Notes: generated from the letters alone by a model not told the origin. A stretch of DNA of 64,000 bases from an uncultured Maribacter sp. (GCF_947496775.1 NZ_CANMDU010000005.1:62001-126000); one strand, 5' to 3'. Positions 43,808 through 54,666 are shown, counted from the first letter of the stretch. Numbers and translations are program-made.

Positions 43808-46357
43808 ATGGATGATAATTTTTCACCACGGGTAAAGGATGTAATAGCCTTCAGTAAAGAGGAAGCATTAAGACTAGGCCATGATTTCATTGGCACAGAA
43901 CATCTTATGCTTGGATTATTACGAGACGGAAATGGAAAAGCAATTAACATTCTCGATGCTTTAGATGTAGATTTAGACCATTTAAGAAGAAAGGTTGAAA
44001 TTCTTAGTCCATCTAATCCAAACCCTAGTGGCACACAAAAAGACAAAAAGAACCTACACCTAACAAGACAGGCTGAACGTGCTTTAAAAACTACTTTTTT
44101 AGAAGCAAAGTTGTTTCAAAGTTCTTCTATCAATACTGCTCATTTATTACTTTGTATTTTAAGAAATGAGAACGACCCAACGACGAAGCTACTTCACAAA
44201 CTAAAAGTGGACTATGACGGCGTTAAAGAACAATTTAAATTTATGATTACTAGTGATGATGATATTGTAGACTCTCCTACCTCAGAATCTTTCCCAAGCG
44301 ACTCCGAAGATTCTAATGAAGGAAAAGAGAGTACTTTCGGAAATACATCTACCCCAAAAGGTAATAAAAAATCCAAAACACCAGTTTTAGATAATTTTGG
44401 ACGCGATTTAACCCAAATGGCAGAAGAAAATAAACTAGACCCTGTTGTTGGTAGAGAAAAAGAGATAGAGCGTGTTTCTCAAATATTAAGCCGTAGAAAA
44501 AAGAATAATCCACTTTTAATCGGAGAACCTGGCGTTGGTAAAAGTGCAATTGCCGAAGGCTTAGCATTGCGAATTATCAACAAAAAAGTATCTAGAATTC
44601 TTTACAACAAAAGGGTTGTAACATTAGATTTAGCCTCTTTAGTCGCTGGTACGAAATACCGTGGCCAATTTGAAGAGCGCATGAAAGCCGTTATGAACGA
44701 GCTTGAAAAAAATGATGATGTTATTCTTTTTATTGACGAAATACACACTATCGTTGGTGCTGGCGGTGCAACTGGGAGCTTAGATGCCTCTAATATGTTT
44801 AAACCCGCTTTAGCCAGAGGCGAAATTCAATGCATAGGAGCCACAACTTTAGATGAATACAGGCAGTATATTGAAAAAGATGGTGCTTTAGAAAGACGTT
44901 TTCAAAAAGTAATTGTAGAACCTACAACGGTTGAAGAAACTATTGAAATTCTACAAAACATCAAATCTAAATACGAAGACCACCATAATGTAACGTACAC
45001 AGATGAAGCGATTATAGCTTGTGCTAAGTTAACCAACAGATACATGACAGATCGCTTTCTTCCGGATAAAGCTATTGACGCTTTAGATGAAGCTGGATCT
45101 AGAGTACATATTGTTAATATGGATGTTCCTAAACAAATTTTAGAGCTAGAAAAGCAACTAGAAGATGTTAAGGTGCTAAAAAATAGCGTTGTTAAAAAGC
45201 AGAAATATGAAGAAGCTGCGAAATTACGCGACGATGAGAAAAGAATAGAAAAAGACCTCGTTATAGCTCAAGAAAAATGGGAAGACGACAGCAAACTTCA
45301 TAAAGAAACTGTTTCCGAAGAAAATGTAGCAGACGTAGTCTCTATGATGAGTGGCATACCAGTAAATAGAATTGCTCAAACTGAAAGTAATAAATTAGCA
45401 GAATTGCCTGAGCTCATAAAATCGAATGTAATTGGGCAAGACGAAGCTGTTGCCAAAGTTGCCAAAGCTATCCAAAGAAACAGAGCTGGACTTAAAGACC
45501 CTAACAAGCCAATTGGTTCTTTTATTTTCTTAGGACAAACCGGAGTTGGTAAAACCCAGTTAGCAAAAGTTCTTGCAAAAGAACTATTCGATTCTGAAGA
45601 AGCTCTTATCCGTATAGACATGAGTGAATATATGGAAAAATTCGCTATATCTAGATTAGTTGGCGCACCTCCAGGATATGTAGGGTACGAAGAAGGAGGA
45701 CAACTAACGGAAAAAGTTAGAAGAAAACCTTACTCTGTAGTATTACTAGATGAAGTTGAAAAAGCACATCCAGATGTTTTTAATATGATGCTACAAGTGT
45801 TAGATGACGGATTTTTAACCGATAGCTTAGGTAGAAAAATTGATTTTAGAAACACCATCATCATAATGACATCTAACATCGGAGCTCGTCAATTAAAAGA
45901 CTTTGGGCAAGGTGTTGGTTTTGGTACTGCAGCAAAAAAATCGCAAGCAGATGCACACCAAAAAGGAGTTATTGAAAACGCTTTAAAGAAAGCTTTTGCT
46001 CCAGAATTCTTAAACAGAATTGATGATGTAATTGTATTTAATGCTCTTGAAAGAGGAGATATCCATAAGATTATTGATATTGAACTAGACAAATTATACG
46101 CTAGAATTAAAGACATAGGATACCACTTAGACCTAACAGAAGCAGCCAAAGACTATATTGCAGAAAAAGGCTTTGACAAACAATACGGCGCAAGACCATT
46201 AAAAAGAGCCATACAAAAGTATATTGAAGATACCTTAGCAGAAGAAATAGTAAACTCCAAATTAGAAGAAGGAGATAGTATTCTTATGGACCTAGATAAG
46301 AAAAAAGAAATACTTACTATTAAAATAAAAAAAGCAAAAAAATCTTCGGAAGCTTAA
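43808..46357 (+). CDS. clpC: ClpC-type AAA+ unfoldase
   Basis: An 849-residue protein. Clp-N repeats (1-145); first AAA+ module with GEPGVGKS (239-246) and VILFIDEIH; a middle region with a UVR-like segment ([17 protein letters not shown]); second AAA+ module with GQTGVGKT, ending in a D2-small domain. The QGVGFGT loop resembles the ClpP-docking loop, so it should unfold proteins for ClpP. Divergent from gyrA across 260 bases. A strong hairpin terminator follows. Confidence 0.95.
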   Translation: MDDNFSPRVKDVIAFSKEEALRLGHDFIGTEHLMLGLLRDGNGKAINILDALDVDLDHLRRKVEILSPSNPNPSGTQKDKKNLHLTRQAERALKTTFLEAKLFQSSSINTAHLLLCILRNENDPTTKLLHKLKVDYDGVKEQFKFMITSDDDIVDSPTSESFPSDSEDSNEGKESTFGNTSTPKGNKKSKTPVLDNFGRDLTQMAEENKLDPVVGREKEIERVSQILSRRKKNNPLLIGEPGVGKSAIAEGLALRIINKKVSRILYNKRVVTLDLASLVAGTKYRGQFEERMKAVMNELEKNDDVILFIDEIHTIVGAGGATGSLDASNMFKPALARGEIQCIGATTLDEYRQYIEKDGALERRFQKVIVEPTTVEETIEILQNIKSKYEDHHNVTYTDEAIIACAKLTNRYMTDRFLPDKAIDALDEAGSRVHIVNMDVPKQILELEKQLEDVKVLKNSVVKKQKYEEAAKLRDDEKRIEKDLVIAQEKWEDDSKLHKETVSEENVADVVSMMSGIPVNRIAQTESNKLAELPELIKSNVIGQDEAVAKVAKAIQRNRAGLKDPNKPIGSFIFLGQTGVGKTQLAKVLAKELFDSEEALIRIDMSEYMEKFAISRLVGAPPGYVGYEEGGQLTEKVRRKPYSVVLLDEVEKAHPDVFNMMLQVLDDGFLTDSLGRKIDFRNTIIIMTSNIGARQLKDFGQGVGFGTAAKKSQADAHQKGVIENALKKAFAPEFLNRIDDVIVFNALERGDIHKIIDIELDKLYARIKDIGYHLDLTEAAKDYIAEKGFDKQYGARPLKRAIQKYIEDTLAEEIVNSKLEEGDSILMDLDKKKEILTIKIKKAKKSSEA

Positions 46358-46380
46358 AAACTAAATCTTATAAATTTTGA

Positions 46381-46415
46381 AAAAATGGAGTTACAAATTG
46401 TAACTCCATTTTTAT
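46381..46415 (+). terminator. Intrinsic terminator of clpC
   Basis: AAAAATGGAGTTACAA directly followed by its reverse complement arm TTGTAACTCCATTTTT, with a tiny loop and T-run, 24 bases after the clpC stop. Confidence 0.9.
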
Positions 46416-46537
46416 TTCCTCTTAACTCTAATTAAACCAAAAAGCAGTATAAACGAAATTTAAGCCTTTAGTCTAATTTATTATTATAAACTTTAGGTTA
46501 CCTGTACATTCGCTAAGAATATTGTAACACATAATAC

Positions 46538-46933
46538 ATGAAAGTGGGTTTGGCGAAGAAAAAAATTGTAGTAAAAGAATATCAATTAGACATAGGAAAA
46601 GTTCAGGTATATGATAATTATATAGTTTCTATTTTTGATGAAGGCGCTACAGTTACATTAGAAAGAGCGTATCAAATTATAGGTATTTCTGAAATTCATT
46701 TTAAAGATAAACCCTTCGGATACATAAGTTATCGCAAAAACTCATATGCCATAGACCCAACTATATATAGTTACCTAAGAGAATTAGAAAACCTTAAGGC
46801 ATTTGCTATAGTCTCTGTAAAAGAAATAGATATGCACAATTTTAATATAGAAAAACTTTTTTACAAAAAAACCATGAAATTCTATATTGAATATAACAAC
46901 GCCTTAGCTTGGATTAAAAAAAGAATAAAATAA
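46538..46933 (+). CDS. Conserved-type cytoplasmic protein of unknown function
   Basis: A 131-residue protein with no signal peptide. Alternating strands and helices (QVYDNYIVSIFDEGATVTLE, then FGYISYRKNSYAIDPTIY) recall a STAS/SpoIIAA-like fold, as in small Bacteroidota proteins I know only as hypothetical. It lies alone between clpC and nnr, on the clpC strand but after a terminator. The stop is followed within 90 bases by the end of nnr on the other strand. Real gene likely from its protein-like composition; function unknown. Confidence 0.7.
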   Translation: MKVGLAKKKIVVKEYQLDIGKVQVYDNYIVSIFDEGATVTLERAYQIIGISEIHFKDKPFGYISYRKNSYAIDPTIYSYLRELENLKAFAIVSVKEIDMHNFNIEKLFYKKTMKFYIEYNNALAWIKKRIK

Positions 46934-47021
46934 GCCAAATCAAAGCATACTAATCTTCGAAAGATGTCTGAATAAATTTTCTTTGGCTATTCTACAGTAC
47001 AAGCCATTTAATAATAGCTGA

Positions 47022-48560
47022 TTATTGTTGCTCTTCTTTCTCTTTCGGCTGTTCCGGAGCTTTAAACAAATCTATATAAGCATCACCTAAAGCTTCTATA
47101 ATATCACTCGCCATTAAGGATTGGTACCCAACTTGCTCTACAACCATATCTCCTGCTCTACCATGTAAATAAACACCAAATATTGCAGCTCCCAGAGAAT
47201 CATAACCTTGCGCCAGTAAACCTGTAATTACACCTGTTAATACATCTCCCGTTCCTGCTGTTGCCATTCCTGGATTACCAGTAGTGTTTACATAGCCTTT
47301 TCCGTTAAATAAAATAACTGTATTTGCTCCTTTTATAACAAGTACACAAGCATATTTTTTAGAAAAAGCCTTCGCTTTCTTAAGCTTATCAAAATCTCCT
47401 TTCCACTTACCAATTAGCCTTTCCAATTCTTTAGGATGCGGTGTAAGAATAGAATTCTCTGGGAGTTTTTTTAATAATTCCTTATTCTCAGACAGTATAT
47501 TTAAACCATCGGCATCTACTACCAATGGCAACTTATTTTTATCTAAGAATTTAGAAAAAGCATTTACAGTTTCTATTTCTGTACCTAAACCAACTCCTAC
47601 ACCAATAGCATCTGGTTCAATTTTAAAGTCTATATCCGTAATATTTTCTTCCGAATTTGTTAAAACCATAGCTTCAGGAAGAGCAGTTTGCATAGGAATA
47701 TAACCACATTTTGGAATATACGCAGTCGCCAATCCACTTCCTATCTTTAAAGCCGCATTAGTAGCTAAAATAGAAGCTCCTATTTTTCCGTAACTACCAC
47801 CAATTATTAATGAATGACCATAAGTACCTTTATGAGAAAATTTTTCTCTTGGTACATACAATGGTAAAACTTCATTTTTACCAATTATCTCATAATCCAC
47901 CTCTGTACTTATAAGATATTCCGGATCTAATCCTATATCCAAAATCTCCCATTGCCCTATATAGACTCCGGTATCTGGTAAGAAAAAAACCAACTTTGGA
48001 GCCTGAAAACTTAGTACATAATTTGCCTTTACTACCGCCTTTTCATTAGCAGGGACTTTATCCGTATACAAACCGGAAGGAATATCTACAGAAAGCACAA
48101 AAGCCTCGGATTTATGTAAGTGCTCCATTAAATTCACAACCCAATCGTCTGGCGCTCTGTTTAATCCAATTCCAAATATAGCATCTACTATTATATCATC
48201 TTTACCAATTTCGGGGAATTCACAATCCGAATCCATAAAATTAGGCCATATTTTTCGGTCTTTTAACCTATCTAAATTGATTAAAAAATCTTTAGAACGC
48301 TTTTCGCTATAATTAACAACATGCACTGCTATATTATATCCATGTTCTTGTAAATGGCGAGCTAATGCTATTCCGTCTCCTCCATTATTACCAATTCCGC
48401 AAAAAAGATGAATTTTCACCGGAGCACCTTGCATACGCAAATGCATCCAATTAAAAATCTGAATTGCAGCGCGCTCCATTAAAGAGTCACTTGTTATTTC
48501 TTGTTTATTTATTGTGAATTTGTCAGCAGCATATATTTGCTGGGCAGTAAAAAGTTTCAT
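47022..48560 (-). CDS. nnr: Bifunctional NAD(P)HX epimerase/dehydratase
   Basis: A 512-residue protein from the ATG at 48560 (MKLFTAQQIYAADK); an upstream start three codons earlier is less typical. The N-terminal YjeF domain (about 1-215) carries CGIGNNGGDGIALARHL. The C-terminal ribokinase-like dehydratase carries GGSYGKIGAS, TPHPKELERL and NPGMATAGTGDVLTG. Together they repair hydrated NAD(P)H. It ends in a short charged tail. Divergent from the thr operon, its upstream region overlaps the thr promoter. Confidence 0.95.
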   Translation of the reverse strand: MKLFTAQQIYAADKFTINKQEITSDSLMERAAIQIFNWMHLRMQGAPVKIHLFCGIGNNGGDGIALARHLQEHGYNIAVHVVNYSEKRSKDFLINLDRLKDRKIWPNFMDSDCEFPEIGKDDIIVDAIFGIGLNRAPDDWVVNLMEHLHKSEAFVLSVDIPSGLYTDKVPANEKAVVKANYVLSFQAPKLVFFLPDTGVYIGQWEILDIGLDPEYLISTEVDYEIIGKNEVLPLYVPREKFSHKGTYGHSLIIGGSYGKIGASILATNAALKIGSGLATAYIPKCGYIPMQTALPEAMVLTNSEENITDIDFKIEPDAIGVGVGLGTEIETVNAFSKFLDKNKLPLVVDADGLNILSENKELLKKLPENSILTPHPKELERLIGKWKGDFDKLKKAKAFSKKYACVLVIKGANTVILFNGKGYVNTTGNPGMATAGTGDVLTGVITGLLAQGYDSLGAAIFGVYLHGRAGDMVVEQVGYQSLMASDIIEALGDAYIDLFKAPEQPKEKEEQQ

Positions 48561-48613
48561 TCTATACAATTATTAAGCAAATAGTGAGGATTTCATAAAA
48601 ATCACTAGAAACA

Positions 48614-48644
48614 TTTGATTAGCAAACCAAATGTACTACTTTTG
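48614..48644 (+). promoter_or_regulatory. Promoter of the thr operon
   Basis: TTTG (48614-48617), 19-base spacer, TACTTTTG (48637-48644), a full match to the Bacteroidota -33/-7 consensus. The predicted start of transcription is about ten bases before the leader peptide ATG at 48661. Confidence 0.75.
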
Positions 48645-48660
48645 AAACATACAAAGAATC

Positions 48661-48744
48661 ATGTACGACAAAATAACGGACATATTATTTTCTACCTTGA
48701 CCAATGGTACAACTACAATTGGCACAATTACCCCATTGGGGTAA
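48661..48744 (+). CDS. Threonine/isoleucine-rich leader peptide (thrL-like)
   Basis: ATG plus 26 further codons then TAA. The start is MYDKITDILFSTLT and the rest continues NGTTTIGTITPLG. Eight of 27 codons are Thr and four Ile, the two products of the pathway that starts with ThrA; E. coli thrL has the same logic. It sits about 16 bases after the -7 box and 76 bases before thrA. The hairpin TTACCCC-ATT-GGGGTAA overlaps its last codons (48728-48744). CCAATGG (48711-48717), within the Thr run, could alternatively pair with CCATTGG inside the hairpin. No classical U-run terminator follows, so the mode of attenuation is open. Confidence 0.7.
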   Translation: MYDKITDILFSTLTNGTTTIGTITPLG

Positions 48745-48820
48745 GCAACTACATATACGTCCATTTTAAGCGTCTTTACGCGCAACTCACTTATTCAGTA
48801 CAAGTTAATTCCATTACATA

Positions 48821-51265
48821 ATGAAAGTTTTAAAATTTGGCGGTACTTCCGTAGCCAACGCAAATAATATAGGTTTAGTAAAAAATATTGTAAGTAATAG
48901 CAAAAGCAAAACAAACATCATTGTTGTTTCTGCTTTTGGAGGAGTAACCGATTTACTTTTAAAAACAGCTGACTTAGCTTCTAATCAAGATGCAACTTAC
49001 AAACAAGTTTTAGGTGAAATTGAAGAAAGACATTTATCTACAGCTAAAGAACTTATTACAGTAAAAAGTCAAAGTGCAGTTTTAAGCAAAGTAAAAAGCG
49101 AAATTAACACTTTAGAAACCTTACTAGAAGGGGCTTTTTTAATAGGTGAAATAACACCCAAACTTTCCGATAAAATTGTAAGTTTCGGAGAACTATTATC
49201 CTCCTATATCATTAGCGAATATTTTGCTCAAGAAGATTTAAACGCAGTATACAAAGATAGTCGCGAGTTAATAAAAACAAACGATTTAAACGGAAAAGCG
49301 GTTGTTAATTTTAACCTGACATACAAAAATAGCAAAAACTTTTTCACCAACAGTGAACATACTGTTATTGTAACTCCAGGGTTTATCGCCTCATCAGAAA
49401 ATGGGAATTCTACTACATTAGGTCGTGGAGGTTCGGACTATACTGCAGCTATATACGCGGCAGCCGTAAAAGCGGACATTTTAGAAATTTGGACCGATGT
49501 AAGTGGTATGTATACCGCAAATCCTAGATTGGTTCGCCAAGCAAAAGCTATTCCTCATATTTCTTATGAAGAAGCCATGGAACTTTCCCATTTTGGAGCA
49601 AAAGTACTATACCCGCCAACTATACAACCGGTATTAACAGAAGGGATATCTATTTGTATTAAAAATACTTTTGACCCTGAAAATGAAGGGACTCTAATAA
49701 CAAAATCCAAAAACGAAAAAGGAAAAACAGTTCGTGGTATTAGCAGTGTAGAGAATATTGCCTTACTATCACTAGAAGGTTCCGGAATGGTTGGCATTCC
49801 AGGTATTTCTAAACGCTTCTTTGAAGTATTATCGCAAGCAGAAATTAGTGTAGTTCTAATTACACAAGCTTCTTCAGAACATTCTATTTGTGTAGGTATC
49901 TCTGCAGACGACATAGATAAAGCTGTAGAAATTGTAAATACAGCTTTTGAATATGAGATAGAACGCGGAAAAATTAACCCCGTTATCCCGGAAAAAGATT
50001 TAGCTATCGTAGCACTTGTTGGCGATAATATGAAGAGCCACCAAGGGTTAAGCGGTAAAATGTTTAGCACTTTAGGAAAAAACAATGTAAACATTAGAGC
50101 TATTGCTCAAGGTGCCTCCGAAAGAAACATTTCTACTGTAATTAAAAAAGAGGATGTTAAAAAAGCTTTAAATACCCTACACGAGGAGTTTTTTGAAGAA
50201 AACATAAAACAACTGAACCTTTTTGTTATGGGGGTTGGTAATGTAGGAGCCAAATTTTTAAACCAAGTTTTACAACAGGGTGATTATTTAAAAGAAAATT
50301 TAAAATTAAATATTAGAGTAATTGGAATTTCTAATTCCAGAACTATGCTATTTAATGAGAGTGGAATTGACCTTAGTAAATGGGAAGACTCTCTAGCAAA
50401 AGGGGAAAAAGCAGATAAGCAAAAGTTCTTTGAGAAAGTTAATTCTCTAAATTACAGAAACAGCATTTTTGTAGATAATACAGCTAGTGCAGAAGTTTCC
50501 GAAACGTATAATAAATATTTAGGAAACAGTATTTCTGTAGTTACTTGTAATAAAATTGCATGTTCTTCTAAATTTGATAATTACCAAGAACTAAAAAGAT
50601 TAGCAAGAGAATACAATGCTCCTTTCTTGTTTGAAACTAATGTAGGTGCAGGTTTACCAATTATAGATACACTTAAGCATTTAATTGCTTCTGGAGATAA
50701 AATCTTAAAAATACAAGCGGTACTTTCTGGAAGTTTAAACTTTGTATTTAATTATTTTAATGATGAAACAACCTTTCATGATATTGTGAAACAAGCTCAG
50801 GAAGAGGGGTATACAGAGCCGGATCCAAAAATAGATTTAAGTGGGGTTGATGTAATGCGTAAGATATTAATCTTAGCAAGAGAAAGCGGAAACCAAATTG
50901 AGATTGAGGATATTGTTAACAATCCATTTTTACCTAAAGAAAGTTTAGATACAACAAATAACGAAGACTTTTTTGCTTCACTTATAAAGCATGAAGATTC
51001 TTTCCAAGCTATTTATAAGAAAGCTAAAGACGCAGATAGCAAACTTAAGTATGTTGCACAATACGAAGATGGAAAAGCTAGTGTAGGTTTACAAGAAATA
51101 CCAAAAGGTCATGATTTTTACAATCTAGAAGGAAGCGACAATATTGTTCTTTTCTATACAGAAAGATACCCTAACCAACCTATGATTATAAAAGGAGCTG
51201 GCGCTGGTGCAGATGTTACTGCGTCTGGTATATTTGCAGATATTATTAGAATAGGAAACTTTTAA
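48821..51265 (+). CDS. thrA: Bifunctional aspartate kinase / homoserine dehydrogenase
   Basis: An 814-residue protein. Aspartate kinase begins MKVLKFGGTSVANA (KFGGTS at 5-10) and continues with the TLGRGGSDYTAAIYAAA block. Tandem ACT regulatory domains follow (about 310-460, including GMVGIPGISKRFF). The NAD-binding homoserine dehydrogenase starts at FVMGVGNVGAKFL (about 468). It catalyses the first and third steps of threonine synthesis from aspartate and is normally feedback-inhibited through the ACT domains. First structural gene of thrABC, two bases before thrB, behind the leader peptide. Confidence 0.97.
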   Translation: MKVLKFGGTSVANANNIGLVKNIVSNSKSKTNIIVVSAFGGVTDLLLKTADLASNQDATYKQVLGEIEERHLSTAKELITVKSQSAVLSKVKSEINTLETLLEGAFLIGEITPKLSDKIVSFGELLSSYIISEYFAQEDLNAVYKDSRELIKTNDLNGKAVVNFNLTYKNSKNFFTNSEHTVIVTPGFIASSENGNSTTLGRGGSDYTAAIYAAAVKADILEIWTDVSGMYTANPRLVRQAKAIPHISYEEAMELSHFGAKVLYPPTIQPVLTEGISICIKNTFDPENEGTLITKSKNEKGKTVRGISSVENIALLSLEGSGMVGIPGISKRFFEVLSQAEISVVLITQASSEHSICVGISADDIDKAVEIVNTAFEYEIERGKINPVIPEKDLAIVALVGDNMKSHQGLSGKMFSTLGKNNVNIRAIAQGASERNISTVIKKEDVKKALNTLHEEFFEENIKQLNLFVMGVGNVGAKFLNQVLQQGDYLKENLKLNIRVIGISNSRTMLFNESGIDLSKWEDSLAKGEKADKQKFFEKVNSLNYRNSIFVDNTASAEVSETYNKYLGNSISVVTCNKIACSSKFDNYQELKRLAREYNAPFLFETNVGAGLPIIDTLKHLIASGDKILKIQAVLSGSLNFVFNYFNDETTFHDIVKQAQEEGYTEPDPKIDLSGVDVMRKILILARESGNQIEIEDIVNNPFLPKESLDTTNNEDFFASLIKHEDSFQAIYKKAKDADSKLKYVAQYEDGKASVGLQEIPKGHDFYNLEGSDNIVLFYTERYPNQPMIIKGAGAGADVTASGIFADIIRIGNF

Positions 51266-51267
51266 AT

Positions 51268-52191
51268 ATGGAAGAAATAAAAGTCTTTTGCCCTGCTACA
51301 ATTGCAAATATTTCTTGTGGTTTTGATGTTCTAGGAGTTGCTTTAGATTCTGTTGGAGATGAAATGGTTGTTCGTAAAACCAAAGAAGCCGGAATACGAA
51401 TTACAAAACTAGAAGGGCAAAATTTACCATTAGAAACCAATAAAAATGTTGCGGGTGTTGCTGGCTTAGCTCTTTTAGAAAAAGCAGAATATACTGGTGG
51501 TTTTGAAATAGAAATCTACAAAAAAATTAAAGCTGGTAGCGGTATAGGAAGTAGCGCAGCAAGTTCTACTGGTGCAGTATGGGCTATGAACCACTTACTT
51601 GGAAATCCTTTTTCCCAAACCGAATTAGTAAAATTTGCAATGGAAGGAGAACGTTTAGCTAGTGGTGTTGCTCATGCAGATAATGTTGCCCCTGCCCTAT
51701 TTGGCGCTTTTACTTTAGTGCGTAGTTACACGCCTTTAGATATTGTTCCTATAAAGAATCCGTCAGAGCTTTTTGCAACTGTTATACATCCCCAGATTGA
51801 AGTAAAAACATCAGACTCTAGAAAAATTTTAAAAACTACTATTTCTCTAGAAAATGGTATAAAACAATGGGGTAATGTTGGCGGGTTAATTGCTGGTTTA
51901 TTTATGGAGGATTATGATTTAATAGGCCGTTCTCTAGAAGACCATATCATAGAACCTATTCGCTCTATCTTAATACCTGGTTTCGATTCTATTAAAGAAG
52001 AAACCATTAAAGCTGGTGCTTTAGGGTGCGGTATATCTGGTTCTGGGCCTTCTATATTTTCTTTTAGCAAAGGAGAAGAAACCGCACAAAAAGTTGCCGA
52101 AGCAATGAAAAAAGTATACAAAAATATTGGTATTGATTTTGACATACATGTATCCAAAATTAATACCCAAGGGATAAAAATAATAAATTAA
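51268..52191 (+). CDS. thrB: Homoserine kinase
   Basis: A 307-residue GHMP-family kinase. N-terminal CPATIANISCGFDVLG; ATP-binding loop AGSGIGSSAASS at about 89-100; third GHMP motif GALGCGISGSGPSIFSF near 250-266. It phosphorylates homoserine for ThrC. Spaced two bases from thrA and three from thrC, so it is translated from one polycistronic message. Confidence 0.97.
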   Translation: MEEIKVFCPATIANISCGFDVLGVALDSVGDEMVVRKTKEAGIRITKLEGQNLPLETNKNVAGVAGLALLEKAEYTGGFEIEIYKKIKAGSGIGSSAASSTGAVWAMNHLLGNPFSQTELVKFAMEGERLASGVAHADNVAPALFGAFTLVRSYTPLDIVPIKNPSELFATVIHPQIEVKTSDSRKILKTTISLENGIKQWGNVGGLIAGLFMEDYDLIGRSLEDHIIEPIRSILIPGFDSIKEETIKAGALGCGISGSGPSIFSFSKGEETAQKVAEAMKKVYKNIGIDFDIHVSKINTQGIKIIN

Positions 52192-52194
52192 AGA

Positions 52195-53487
52195 ATGAAC
52201 TTTTACAGCCTAAATAAACAAGCTCCAAATGTATCTTTTAAAGACGCGGTAATTAAAGGTATTGCTCCGGATAAGGGGTTATATTTTCCAGAAAGCATAA
52301 CACCATTACCGGCATCGTTCTTTGAAAACATAGAATCCTTATCTAATACAGAAATTGCCTTTGAAGCCATAAAACAATTTGTTTCTTCAGAAATCCCTGA
52401 AGATAGATTAAAAGGAATATTAGATACCGTTTTAGATTTTGATTTTCCTGTGGTAGAATTAAATGAAGATACTGCAACTTTAGAATTGTTTCATGGCCCT
52501 ACTATGGCTTTTAAAGATGTAGGGGCAAGATTTATGGCTAACTGTTTGGGCTATTTTTCTGAAGGAGAAGATAATGAAGTTACTGTTTTAGTTGCTACTT
52601 CTGGAGATACTGGAGGCGCTGTAGCTAATGGCTTCTTAGGTGTTAAAGGTGTAAAAGTTGTAATATTATATCCTAGTGGAAAAGTAAGCGATATTCAAGA
52701 AAGACAATTAACCACTTTAGGGCAAAACATTTCTGCCTTAGAAGTAGATGGCACTTTTGATGATTGCCAAGCAATGGTTAAAAATGCTTTCTTAGATAGC
52801 GAGTTATTAGACAAAATGCAGTTAACCTCCGCAAACTCTATAAACGTTGCACGTTGGTTACCACAATTATTTTATTTCTTATTTGCTTACAAAGAAGCTA
52901 AATCCAAAGGAAAAGAAATTGTATTTTCTGTTCCTAGTGGGAACTTTGGAAATATTTGTGCTGGTTTAATGGCACAACGTTTAGGCATGCCGGTAAAACA
53001 ATTTATTGCAGCTACTAATGTTAATGATACCGTTCCTGAGTTTATGAGAACACAAGAATATTCTCCTAAACCTTCTACAGCAACAATCTCTAATGCCATG
53101 GATGTTGGCGACCCTAGTAATTTTATTAGAATTCGCCATTTATTTAAAGACAATTTTCAAGATTTAGCTAAAAACCTTTCTTCTTATTCTTTTACAGATG
53201 AAGAAACCAAAAAAGCTATGGTGGACATTTATAAAGATTCTGAATATACTGCAGACCCTCATGGAGCTGTAGGTTATTTAGGTTTAAAGAAATATCAAAA
53301 AGAAAATCCTAATACTTATGGTATTTTCTTAGAGACTGCTCATCCTGTTAAGTTTTTAGATATTGTAGAAGAAACCATGGATGTTAAAATCCCTATCCCT
53401 TCGCAAATCTTGAAAGTCATGGATAAAGAAAAAGTTTCTCATAAAATAGGAACTTACGAAGAACTAAAAAGCTACTTATTACAGTAG
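52195..53487 (+). CDS. thrC: Threonine synthase
   Basis: A 430-residue fold type II PLP enzyme. The PLP lysine is K107 in GPTMAFKDVGARF. The LVATSGDTGGAVANG phosphate loop and SVPSGNFGNICAGL follow. It makes threonine from phosphohomoserine, the last step of the pathway. It ends the operon; a 93-base gap with its own -7-like box precedes gcvT. Confidence 0.97.
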   Translation: MNFYSLNKQAPNVSFKDAVIKGIAPDKGLYFPESITPLPASFFENIESLSNTEIAFEAIKQFVSSEIPEDRLKGILDTVLDFDFPVVELNEDTATLELFHGPTMAFKDVGARFMANCLGYFSEGEDNEVTVLVATSGDTGGAVANGFLGVKGVKVVILYPSGKVSDIQERQLTTLGQNISALEVDGTFDDCQAMVKNAFLDSELLDKMQLTSANSINVARWLPQLFYFLFAYKEAKSKGKEIVFSVPSGNFGNICAGLMAQRLGMPVKQFIAATNVNDTVPEFMRTQEYSPKPSTATISNAMDVGDPSNFIRIRHLFKDNFQDLAKNLSSYSFTDEETKKAMVDIYKDSEYTADPHGAVGYLGLKKYQKENPNTYGIFLETAHPVKFLDIVEETMDVKIPIPSQILKVMDKEKVSHKIGTYEELKSYLLQ

Positions 53488-53551
53488 TATTTTTGTTATT
53501 ACATTTTTATTAAAAAATTCAGTCGAAATAAGCGTATCCATATATTTTCGA

Positions 53552-53559
53552 TAAATTTG
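53552..53559 (+). promoter_or_regulatory. Candidate -7 box before gcvT
   Basis: TAAATTTG fits TAnnTTTG and lies 21 bases before the gcvT ATG. No convincing -33 TTTG is seen at the usual distance. Confidence 0.4.
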
Positions 53560-53580
53560 CGCGACTAAATTTATGAAATA

Positions 53581-54666
53581 ATGAAAAATACTGCATTAAC
53601 TGCTATTCACGAATCTCTAGGGGCAAAAATGGTTCCTTTTGCTGGATATAATATGCCTGTTTCTTATGAAGGGGTAAACATAGAACACGAAACCGTACGC
53701 AAGGGTGTTGGCGTTTTTGATGTTTCGCATATGGGCGAGTTTTTAATTTCTGGCCCAAATGCATTAGCCTTAATACAGAAAGTAACTTCTAATGATGCTT
53801 CCAAACTTTCTATTGGAAAAGCACAATACAGCTGCTTTCCTAATGAAACTGGTGGTATAGTAGACGACTTAATTGTTTATCAAATAAAAGATGAGCAATA
53901 CTTACTTGTTGTTAATGCTTCTAATATTGATAAAGATTGGAGCCATATTACTAAATACAACAAAGAATTTAATGCAGATATGCGCAATATCTCGGAAGGG
54001 TATTCTTTACTAGCTATACAAGGTCCAAAAGCGGTGGAAGCTATGCAAAGCTTAACCAGTATAGATTTATCTGAAATTAAATTTTATAATTTTAAAGTTG
54101 CGGATTTTGCAGGTATAGAACATGTAATCATATCTGCTACAGGATATACTGGGTCTGGAGGATTTGAAATTTATTGTAAAAATGAAGAGGTAAAACAAGT
54201 TTGGGATAACGTTTTTGAAGCTGGTGCTAAATTTGGCATTAAACCAATAGGATTAGCCGCAAGAGATACGTTAAGATTAGAAATGGGCTATTGTCTTTAT
54301 GGCAATGATATCAATGACACTACTTCTCCTTTCGAAGCAGGCTTAGGCTGGATTACCAAATTCACTAAAGAATTTGTAAATAGCAAAGCTCTTTCGGAAG
54401 AAAAAAAACATGGATTAAAAAGAAAATTAGTTGCTTTTGAATTGGATGAAAGAGGTATTCCTAGACATGATTATGATATCGTAGACGGACAAGGGAATAG
54501 TATTGGCATTGTAACTTCTGGGACTATGTCGCCTTCTTTAGGAAAAGGCATAGGATTAGGGTATGTTCCAAATGTATTCTCAGAAATTGGTTCTAAAATA
54601 AATATTCAGGTACGTAAAAAATCCATTCCTGCAACCGTAGTTAAGCTACCTTTTTACAAAGTGTAA
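53581..54666 (+). CDS. gcvT: Glycine cleavage system T protein (aminomethyltransferase)
   Basis: A 361-residue protein of standard length. It starts with the [17 protein letters not shown] block; the folate-binding core has [12 protein letters not shown] and [11 protein letters not shown]; the C-terminal barrel has [16 protein letters not shown]. It transfers the methylene group of glycine to tetrahydrofolate. The other gcv genes are not in this window. Its stop shares one base with the glutaminase start (TAATG), so the two are coupled. Confidence 0.96.
   Translation: MKNTALTAIHESLGAKMVPFAGYNMPVSYEGVNIEHETVRKGVGVFDVSHMGEFLISGPNALALIQKVTSNDASKLSIGKAQYSCFPNETGGIVDDLIVYQIKDEQYLLVVNASNIDKDWSHITKYNKEFNADMRNISEGYSLLAIQGPKAVEAMQSLTSIDLSEIKFYNFKVADFAGIEHVIISATGYTGSGGFEIYCKNEEVKQVWDNVFEAGAKFGIKPIGLAARDTLRLEMGYCLYGNDINDTTSPFEAGLGWITKFTKEFVNSKALSEEKKHGLKRKLVAFELDERGIPRHDYDIVDGQGNSIGIVTSGTMSPSLGKGIGLGYVPNVFSEIGSKINIQVRKKSIPATVVKLPFYKV

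Noticed and set aside
48728-48790. A classical Rho-independent attenuator terminator after the thr leader peptide.
   Set aside because: The hairpins present are not followed by a run of T, so I do not call a terminator; the mechanism remains open.
48615-48821. A 68-codon open frame spanning the thr leader region in another phase.
   Set aside because: It starts upstream of the predicted transcription start and has no recognisable protein features; the Thr/Ile-rich 27-codon frame with promoter fits far better.
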